DNA of 23,217 nucleotides from UBA2883 sp050873965. GTDB lineage: Bacteria; Cyanobacteriota; Vampirovibrionia; Gastranaerophilales; Gastranaerophilaceae. The position numbers were made by a program, and so were the translations under genes. Every line of letters starts with the position of its first letter. Positions within the stretch are counted from its first letter, which is position 1. The DNA lies in the NCBI GenBank assembly GCA_050873965.1, contig JBNMJS010000022.1, positions 1 to 23,217 of the forward strand. The letters run 5' to 3'. Of this stretch, positions 13,813 through 22,500 are shown piece by piece. The notes under the pieces were generated by a model. It was not told the origin of the DNA and did no database searches. It worked only from the letters and a program-made list of their open reading frames with translations.

Positions 13813-16800
13813 TTATTTTTCTAAATTGAACATCCATTCAGGCATACCAAAGTCTATGAGAACTTGTTTAAACTCAGGTGAATATTTTGACATATCACCT
13901 TCTGATGCAACTGCAATAAATTCTAGTGTGTTATTATAAGCATAACTTATATGTTTATCAGGAATTCCAGCATTAACGAACTCTTGATAATATTTTCCTT
14001 TTTTTGCATCACCACTTTTTATAATGTTACCATTTGGTAATTCTTCTTCTGTTTTAGGCATAATTTCATTAAGGTTATAATCTTTTGAAATCTTTGTTCC
14101 ACGTTTTAAATCGTTTGTATGTGTTAATTCATGTCGCATAGCATAACTAACAGTTTTTAATCTAAAATTTGGAAATGCTAATGTTCCATTATATGCAGAA
14201 TTAGAATATCCACCAGATGTACTCTTACCATATGCACTAGTCGTATCATACCAACTAGATTTTGCCGTTGAAAAATCAATTATTGGCGGGAATTTTGCTT
14301 TTCCTTCACTTGCTTTAATCCAGTTTGTTAATTCTTTATATACATAAGACATTGTTTTATAGCCATTTGAAATATCACTACTCATAATTATTTTTACATT
14401 AAAGCGTTGATTGATTTTTTTACATGCATCAATAAGTTTATTTCTTTTTTCAAGGAGTGATGAATTAATTTTTTGTGATGCAATATCTTTTAAATAATAA
14501 TTTTCATACAAATAATTTGAAATATCAGAATTAGGATTTTTATTTATAAAATTTTCCATCATTCTGTATTTTATATCATTTTGAAAATCTTTAACTAAAG
14601 TTTCTACTGATAACTTTTTACTAATTAATTGTTTTCTTAATTGTTTTGTAATATTTTTGTTTGCTAAATCCTCTAAAGACATACCTTGTGATTTTAAATA
14701 TTTAGAAAATTTTAAGGTTCTTTCTTTATTTGCTGATAAAAATTTTCGTTTAAATGACGGATTATTTGAATCATATATTGTATGATATTTTTGATTAAAA
14801 TTATTTATTACATCGACTAAATCTTCTGCATCTTTAAATTTTCCAGTAGTAAGTAAATTCTCTACTTCATCTGTAATTCTTTTATCAGAGATATTTGACA
14901 AATGCTCTTTAAAATTATCATTATTTTGTTTTAAAAAATTAATAGTATTCTTTATTTCTGTTGAGGAATTTGTATATATAGATTTTCCATTTTTTAAAGA
15001 TTTATGTTTATACATTTTTACAATTCGGTTTAATGTTGTTTTATCTCCATTTAATACTAAATCTAAAATTTGATTATCACCAAATGAAGATGAATTTATA
15101 TTTCTTTCTTTTACAATATTCATATAATCCTTTAAAGAATCTATGTTTCCAAATTTATTTTGTAGTTGTAGAAATGTTGATATATAGGTACCGTCATAGG
15201 CTTTTAACTCTATACCCATATACGATTTTGTTTTTAGGATAAGTTCTTTTGCAAAAGAGGTATTATCCTTATTTAAGTTTAACATAATATCTTTAATTTC
15301 TTTAATGCCAAAGCGTTGAGAAGTATCTCCAAATCGTGTTTTTCGTGTTTCTGAGGTTAATAAATCAAATATTTTAGAGTTAGATTTTCTTAACGAAATA
15401 AGTTCTTGGATTTCATTACATTTTGAATATGGGTACAAATCAATTAAATTTTTAATGCTAAAATCTGGTTGTTTTTGTTGTAACTTTAAAAGTTCATTTA
15501 TTTCATTATCTGAAAATTTTTGTGTGACTTGTCCTCGAACTTTTAGTGTTTGTTTTTTTAAATATGCTTTAAACTCTTCTTCTGATTTAAATATCTGATT
15601 ATCTGTTGAAGTTTCATCTGCTAACAAATGTCCTTGAGTTGTAGCCTCAAATTCTTCATATTTGCCATCTGCATTTAATTTTCTTGCTCTTGAAAAATCA
15701 ATATTTGTGTTGCCACTTGCATCACGTGTCATAGCAACTTCAATCTCTTCACCACCAATGTTTACTTTCTTCCATTCTGTTGGTTGTTCTGAGTTATGAT
15801 TATTATTACGAACTTCATCTGATTTAACTTCTACAGTAGAGCCGTCAGGTTTTACTTCAACAAGTGTACCATTAGGCATTTGCATAATGTTTCTATTCGG
15901 ATTTTCGCTTTGTAATTTGAATTTGTCATTAACTTTTTCTTTTAGATGTTGAACACCTTTGACAATTTTTCCTTTGTGACCTGCAATTAATGACATTACT
16001 TGTGAAAATCCTTCTCCTGTAATATCCAATTGACCTGTTAATACAAGGTCACCAATCAAGCTAACTGTTGAATCTACGCCAATATCACCAATCATAGCAA
16101 CGAATTTTGGAGCATTTTTTGCAGTCAACATTGCTTTTGCACTACTGCCAAGTTTACCTGCTCCTGCACCAACTGCGAATAATGCTACATTTTGAGCAAA
16201 TTCTTTTTTAAGTTCGTCCATTTTTTCAGGACTAGCATTTTGTTTGGTTGATTCATTCAATGCTTCAACACCAATACCACCAAATGATGCAATCAAACCA
16301 CCACCCAATGCTGCCGGTGGACAGAATGCCATACCACCGACCATAACAATAGTACCAACAATTTGGACACCGTTTCTAACAGTTTGGACAATACCCTCTT
16401 GGTCTTGAGCAAAAGCATTTGCCAAAGCACTTGCATCTCTATAACCATAAGCATTTTTGTAATATTCTGCCATTGTTTTGGCATAATCATCTAAAGATTT
16501 ACCACCCATCGCATTAGAAAATTTTTCAGTTATTTTAGCTTGAATTAGTTTAGCAATATTAGGCATTGCTTTTAGATCATGATTTGCTAAATCGTCCAAA
16601 GATTTAATATTATCATCTAATGTATATTTTCCGTCTGTAAGTTCAGCCAAACCTTTTGCAAGATTATCTTTTCCATACAATTGAGTAATTGTTGCACCGA
16701 TAGTTGTTGCAAGTTCTTTATTTACAACAGTTGTACTATTCAAACCTGTTGAACTATTAGTTTCATATCGTTGTAAAGCAGAAGATATTGCATTATCAAT

Positions 16801-17689
16801 GTTTTCTTTTGTTTTAGTTAATTTTGTAGCAAGTGCAAATTTAGTTACGCTTTCGTTATATTTTTGAATATTTTCTTTATCAAATTTTACCCCTTGTTCT
16901 TGTTCAAAGACTTCTTCAAATGACATTAATTTATCACCATTTTCAGGAATAAATTCTTTATTTTGTACATATTTTGTTTCTTGAACATTTGCAAAATCAG
17001 ATGTGACATCTAACTTTTGCTTTGTCATAGACAAATCTCTAAGAAATCCATAAAATTTTAATTTTGCATCTTTATACTTATCTTTATCTTTTGGTAGATT
17101 TGATATTTCATATTGTAATGCATTGATTTGTTCAGGATTAAGAGTTTTAATACTATTTTTAAAACTTTGTTTTAATTTATCATTAAAAGAATCAATATCA
17201 GGTAAAGATTTGTATAACAAACCTCTTTTTCTTTCTAAATAATCTTTGTATGTAAGTTTACCGTCTTTTGCCTCTTGCAAAAATTCTGCAGTCTGAGATT
17301 GTTTATCAACAACATCTTGAACATTGCTTTTTGCAAGTTCAGAATTTGTTGCTTCTTTATACTTATCATAAGTTTTGCTGATTACACCATCATCTTGATT
17401 GTCAATCAATTTTTGTGCTTGTTCAGCGTTATCGTTGATTGTTTGGATTGCAGAATCTTCTGCCTCTTCTTTTGTTAAATTGGCTAAATTAGGCTCTATA
17501 CCTGTGTTTTCGTGGGGGGGTAGTAACTGTTACGGTATCAACATTTGCATCGACTTTGTCACCACTCAAAGATTGAGCAAGTTTCGCTTGCAACTCTGTT
17601 TCTGAAAGTTGTTGCAAATCTTCTTTCTTTAACTCAGGATTAAGAGTTACAATCTTATCTATCAATGCATTAGTATCTACACTTACCAT
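13813..17689 (-). CDS. Very large protein with C-terminal HExxH zinc-metallopeptidase domain; frame interrupted at a G7 tract
   Basis: Read through a one-base shift at 17514-17520, the gene encodes about 1291 aa. As written, the frame stops after 66 codons, and a 1198-codon frame resumes from a TTG at 17409. Removing one base of the G7 tract joins both exactly, with no stop in 17410-17488. The N-terminal 400 residues are helical and polar. Residues about 437-475 are a hydrophobic glycine-rich segment (VGTIVMVGGMAFCPPAALGG) with further apolar stretches to about 560. The end contains MRHELTHTND with HELTH at 1186-1190 and NTLEFIAVASEGD with E1256, the HExxH...E arrangement of gluzincin metallopeptidases such as toxin catalytic domains. 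No N-terminal signal peptide is seen, so a secreted effector would need a dedicated system. AAAGGA 7 nt before the ATG at 17689 supports the start. I recognise no named family. Toxin-like effector is inference. Confidence 0.72.
17489..17689 (-). CDS. N-terminal fragment of the large metallopeptidase gene, as currently framed
   Basis: This 66-codon frame (MVSVDTNALIDKIVTLNPEL...) has the gene's ribosome site AAAGGA and an acidic helical sequence. It ends in an abrupt basic tail PPRKHRYRA encoded after the G7 tract. Shifted by one base, the same DNA reads PHENTGIEPNLANLTKEEAE and runs into the large frame without a stop. It is best seen as the 5' end of the larger gene in an OFF or mis-sequenced state, not an independent small gene. 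Confidence 0.6.
   Translation of the reverse strand: MVSVDTNALIDKIVTLNPELKKEDLQQLSETELQAKLAQSLSGDKVDANVDTVTVTTPPRKHRYRA
17514..17520. repeat. Homopolymer G7 at the frame break of the metallopeptidase gene
   Basis: Seven G on the plus strand (C7 in the coding strand), within otherwise AT-rich DNA, sit precisely where the reading frame is lost. Six would restore it. Tract length change by slippage, a sequencing error or ribosomal frameshifting are the possibilities. Confidence 0.75.
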
Positions 17690-17856
17690 AAATAGTCCTT
17701 TTACATATTACCCAATATTATCTAATATTCTTTTTAACGACTGTTTTTCTGAAAACTTTAGAGTAGAAATAGTTTTTGTTACAAAAATAAACCTGTTGGC
17801 AAAATTTTGTTTTACGAGAGTTATATAACTATCACTAGCACAGAGAAAGGTTATAT

Positions 17857-18507
17857 ATGAATATTTTAGGTATCAACAACGCAAATAGTTTTACATCAAG
17901 GTATCGTAGGGATACATTTAGAGATAGAGAAGAATTTGACAGTTCTAAGGATAGAGTAACGAAAGGTTATTCAACTTATGATGGTTATGATGAAACCAAT
18001 TCTGATTTTATAAATGATGAATCGGATTTTGATGCAGAAACTTTTAATGATAAACTTTTGAAAAAAGAATTCGCAGATTATGGTAGAGATTACTTTTTAC
18101 AACCGATATCCACTTTCTCAATGAATGTTGATAAAAATTCTGATATCGTTGAAATGTCAATGTTGAAAACAAAAAGAGGAGAAAAGTTCTCTGGTAATTT
18201 GTATAATCATTTGATGCAAAAAGCAGATAAGTTTTCTCTTGAAGATTTGGAATCTGTTGCAGAAAATGCTAAATTGATGAAACGAGATTCTTCTGAATAT
18301 GTTGATTACAATATGTTAGAAGCAGGTTTCTTGATTAAGGAAAAATTGCCAGCACTTAGTGATGAAAAATTCTCAAAGTATATGCGTTCACTTGTTCGTA
18401 AAGATGAGCATGGTAATGAGGTTTGTCATAGGCAAATAGTTAATATTCTTAATCATAATAATTCGGCAGGTATTTCGACTGAAATGGCATGTCACATAGA
18501 TGCTTAG
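17857..18507 (+). CDS. Unknown 216-aa acidic protein
   Basis: The protein begins MNILGINNANSFTSRYRRDTF and continues with a charged, Asp/Glu-rich, low-hydrophobicity segment to about residue 75. A helical region follows (KKEFADYGRDYFLQPIST, LYNHLMQKADKFSLEDLESVAENAKLM). No signal peptide, membrane span or known catalytic motif is visible, and I do not recognise a family. AGAAAGG 6 nt before the ATG is a good ribosome site. It is divergent from the large metallopeptidase gene across 167 bp that contains a 7-bp AT inverted repeat at 17714-17729. A partner or chaperone role for the neighbour is only a positional guess. It converges on the HAD gene with no clear terminator between. Confidence 0.7.
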   Translation: MNILGINNANSFTSRYRRDTFRDREEFDSSKDRVTKGYSTYDGYDETNSDFINDESDFDAETFNDKLLKKEFADYGRDYFLQPISTFSMNVDKNSDIVEMSMLKTKRGEKFSGNLYNHLMQKADKFSLEDLESVAENAKLMKRDSSEYVDYNMLEAGFLIKEKLPALSDEKFSKYMRSLVRKDEHGNEVCHRQIVNILNHNNSAGISTEMACHIDA

Positions 18508-18618
18508 GTTGATGTTAGGCAAGTATGTCCAACCGACATTATTTTACAAATTAAAAATTCAAATAGATTCAGAAACTCTATGCAGAATAATTACTAATGA
18601 TGTATGAATGAAGTATCT

Positions 18619-19305
18619 TTATATAGAAACTGCATCTGTATCAAAAATAGATTTATCTATCTCATCAAAATTATTAATAATTTGGTATAAATATTCAATA
18701 GGTTCATACAAACTATGATCTTCTAACGATGCAATAGCAATAATCTTTCCTATTTTTGCTGAGTGTGCAGATTCAATACCTGACAATGCATCTTCCACAA
18801 CAATACAATCCTTTGGTTTTAGTCCCAAGTTTTTTGCTGCTATCTCATATATATCAGGTGCTGGTTTACCTTTAATCTTTCCATTTGAATACACAATCTT
18901 ATCTAAATCAAACCATCTTGCAAGGTTAAATTCTTTTATATAAAATTCAACATTTTGCCATTCTGACATTGTCGCAATAGTTCTAGGTATATTGTTTTCT
19001 TTTAAGTAGTCTAAAAATTCTTCAACTCCATTAGCAAGTTTGAAGTTTTCTTTATCATTCAAACACATTTCACGATATAAAGATTCTTTTTCATTAGCCA
19101 ACTTCTCTACCATTTCGTCAGTTGGTTTTTTACCGATACAATATTGTATAATATCTTTGTTTGTTCTGCCGAACATATATTTACGCATTTCATCGTCTGT
19201 AAATTCATATCCTCTCAATTTCTTTGAGAAATCTCTCCAAGCATCATAATGCAATTGTGAATCCCAAAACAATGTACCGTTAAAATCAAATATTATACCT
19301 TTCAT
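18619..19305 (-). CDS. HAD-superfamily hydrolase, beta-phosphoglucomutase-like, with DxN motif
   Basis: The 228-aa protein has motif I IIFDFNGTLFWDS (D7, N9), an alpha-helical C1 cap at about 15-85, motif II ATMSE, the lysine of GKPAPDIY and motif IV VVEDALSGIESA. This is the standard order of subfamily I HADs such as beta-phosphoglucomutase and phosphoglycolate phosphatase. The general acid/base Asp of DxD is Asn here. That is known in a minority of HADs and suggests altered chemistry or a specialised phosphatase. The start was placed at 19305, where GGAG lies 8 nt upstream and the Rossmann strand begins at once. The frame is open 20 codons further but that part is non-homologous-looking. 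Substrate unknown. It is a single gene, convergent with the 216-aa protein and divergent from the surface protein. Confidence 0.83.
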   Translation of the reverse strand: MKGIIFDFNGTLFWDSQLHYDAWRDFSKKLRGYEFTDDEMRKYMFGRTNKDIIQYCIGKKPTDEMVEKLANEKESLYREMCLNDKENFKLANGVEEFLDYLKENNIPRTIATMSEWQNVEFYIKEFNLARWFDLDKIVYSNGKIKGKPAPDIYEIAAKNLGLKPKDCIVVEDALSGIESAHSAKIGKIIAIASLEDHSLYEPIEYLYQIINNFDEIDKSIFDTDAVSI

Positions 19306-19459
19306 ATCCTTACTCCAATTTATATTTCTATCAAAACATATAACATAACAACTTGTTCTTTTCAATAATTGATTTTACGTGGTTTATCAGTAAAAATTTA
19401 TTATAATTATTTTTTAAAATTCGTCATAAAATATGGTTTAAAAAAAATAGAAAGTAGAT

Positions 19460-19500
19460 TATAATATTAATTATATTGCATGTATGTGAAAACTTGAGGA
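19460..19500 (+). promoter_or_regulatory. -10 box and ribosome site of the surface protein
   Basis: A perfect TATAAT at 19460-19465 lacks a recognisable -35 at 16-18 nt. GAGGA at 19496-19500 lies 4 nt before the ATG at 19505 and fixes the start. Confidence 0.4.
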
Positions 19501-19504
19501 TAGT

Positions 19505-22500
19505 ATGAAAAAACAACTTTTGGTTTTGACGTTAATCGTTAATACCTTATTTATATCAACAGCATTTGCTGATAATGTTCCGTCTGTGCTTGAAACGGCT
19601 TTGCAGGCTGAAAAAAAATCTACATTTACGATAAAAAATAATGAAACGATTTCTAATTGGCAAAATGCATTCGGAAACCGTCAGCAATCTCAAAAATTAA
19701 CAATTAAAGGTAATTTTAATACGATAAAATCTGATAATATAAATTCTCCATCTTTGGTTGGTATAATTGTAAACAAACCAAATGATAGTAATGAAATATT
19801 GTCTAAAAAGCAAGTATTATCTTTGAGTAATTATATATTGGAAAGTTTTAAAACTGCATTAACAAATTACGGTGGTACAGTTAATATTTCAAGTATGATT
19901 TTTAATAAAAATATCACATCTGAAAACGGTGGTGCTGTATATAACGATAGTGGAGTTGTAAATGTAAATGGTTTATCAAAAAATAACTCATCATTTACTT
20001 TAAACAAAGCAATTAGTGGTGGTGCTATTTTTAATAACGGTACATTAAATATGAAAAACACCGTTGTTGGTGGACGTAATATTGATTATGTTAGACATAT
20101 TGACGAAACAACCGGTTTGGAAAGTGATGTTGCAGTAATCACACCATTAGGAAATATTGCAAATTTCGGTGGTGGTGTTTACAACGCAAACATTGCAAAT
20201 ATTTCAGGTGTATCGTTTATTTATAATACTGCTGAATATGATGGTGGTGGTTTATACAATACTGGCAAATTGACTCTTTCAAGTTCAGTTTTTGAAGAGA
20301 ACAAAGCCATTAATGGTGGTGCAGTTTATACGTTATATACTGGCGATGATGCAAAACACGTTGTAAATATTTCGAAATCAAAGTTTTATAACAATACGGC
20401 AACAACTTCCGGTGGTGCGTTATATGTTCAGTCTGGCAAAACTATTATAAAAAATTCGACATTTGGTTCTCAATTTGGGAATGGTAATACTGCTGTAAAT
20501 GGTGGTGCAATTTATAATTCAGGTGCTGATACTCAGATTATATCGTCTTCATTCTCTCAAAACTATGCAAACAAAGGTGGCGATATATTCAATACCGGTA
20601 CAATGACTATTTCAAAATCAACATTTGGTTATGCACCTAAAAAGGATTATTTCAGTACAGGAGTTTTAAACAAATGGACTATTGCTGGTAAAACTAATTA
20701 TTCAAATGTTAGAGATAATTTTGATGGTGTTGATATAATAGATATTCCGATTGATGAATTGTATGGTTCTTCTGCAATACAGGGCGGAGCAATTTTCAAT
20801 CAAGCAAATATGATTATCAATTCATCAAAATTTATGTATGCTTCTGCTATCGAGGGTGGAGCAATCTATAATGACGAAAATGGAACATTGACTATTAACA
20901 AATCTAATTTTGTTAATAATTCTGCAAAAAATAAAAGCACTACACCTGATGATGAAAAAGTCGCTGATAGTGATTTGAAAGGTGGTGCAATATACAACAA
21001 AGGTAACCTTTCTATTATCAAATCTACTTTTGACGGCAATATTGCTGAAAATGGTCTTGGTGGTGGCATCTATAACGCAAATGGTTTAGTTGATATGAAT
21101 GGCTCAACTTTTAAAAACAATTCTGCAAAACAGGGTGGGGCAATTTATAACAATGCAGAAATGAATATAACTTCATCAACATTTATTCTAAATAATGCTG
21201 ATGAGGGCGGTGCGATTTATAATGGTTCAAACGGTGATTTGATCTTAACCAAAGTTACTTTTGGTAATTCCAAGAAAAAACTAAACTATGCAAACAATGC
21301 TCAATATGGTTCTGCTTTGTATAATGCTGGTATTGCAAATATTGATTCTTCAACCATTACTTATAATAATTCTGTATATGGTGCAATTTGTAATGAAAGA
21401 GATTTAACAGTAAACAAAACTACTTTTTCTTACAATACGGCTGATTATGGAGCAGGTATTTATTCAAAAATTGCATCTGATACAAAAGTTGTTGGTTCAA
21501 CATTCAACAAAAATACATCACTTCAAGGAGGTGCAATATATAATAATGCAGATTTGAACATTTCATCATCAAAATTTACTTCAAACATCGCAACTGGAAG
21601 AATTTATGAAGATGAGAATGGCGATGAAATTGGTTCTTTTGGTGGTGCTATTTATAATCTTGGAGATATGACTATTGATAAAACGACATTCTCTTCAAAC
21701 AAGGCTGTAAATGGTGGTGCTATTTATAATTTGAAAGATGCAATAATCACTCAATCTACATTTACATCAAATTCTTCAACAGCTTATGGTGGTGCGATTT
21801 ATAATGCAGGTTATTCTAGTGCAAATATAGTTGGCTCTTCTTTTAGCAAGAATACATCACTTCAAGGAGGTGCAATATATAATGATACAAATTCTTCAAT
21901 AACATTTGATTCTAAAAAATATACAGAAATCGTAAAGAAAAAAGAAGTTGAAAAAATTGCATACAATGAATTTACTAAAAATTCAGCATTACACGGTGGT
22001 GCAATTTATAATGTTGGTATAATTGGTGTAAATTCTTCCTCAGAGGAAAGTTTTTTATATCTATCAGGAAAGTTTACATCAAATAGTGCGACATATTCTA
22101 ACAAAGATATAAATGATGATTCAAAATATTATGTTGCAAAAGGTGGTGCAATATTTAATTATGGTACGCTTTTAGAAGATAAACAAATTGAACGTAATGA
22201 CAAAATTTGTAAATTAGGTTCATCTTTTGCTGTAACTGTTATTGGTAATAAACAAATTATTTATAATAATGACAATGAACATAATTATGTTTATGATTTT
22301 TCATCACAAGGTAGTTCAAACAGATTCTCATTTGGTACAAATATGAATAATAAAATCGTATATAACGGTTTTATTTACGATTTAGAAGATGAAAATATAA
22401 CTGTATCAGATTATACTTCAACAACAATTCTTACTGACAATCAAATATTGTATAATGGCAAGTTATATGATGTTAGCAAAGTCGAAAATCCTGAAGAATA

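Noticed and set aside
17714..17729. AATATTA-TC-TAATATT inverted repeat as a specific operator
   Set aside because: Made only of A/T apart from the centre, so chance is likely in such AT-rich DNA; noted only as context.
18508..18618. REP-like or terminator hairpin (GTTAGGC/GTCCAAC region)
   Set aside because: Pairing is imperfect, a single copy is seen in the window, and no T run follows it directly.
19867..21069. Proline-rich minus-strand frames within the Pmp-like gene
   Set aside because: They read the reverse complement of the GGAIYN repeat codons, so their repeated sequence is a by-product.
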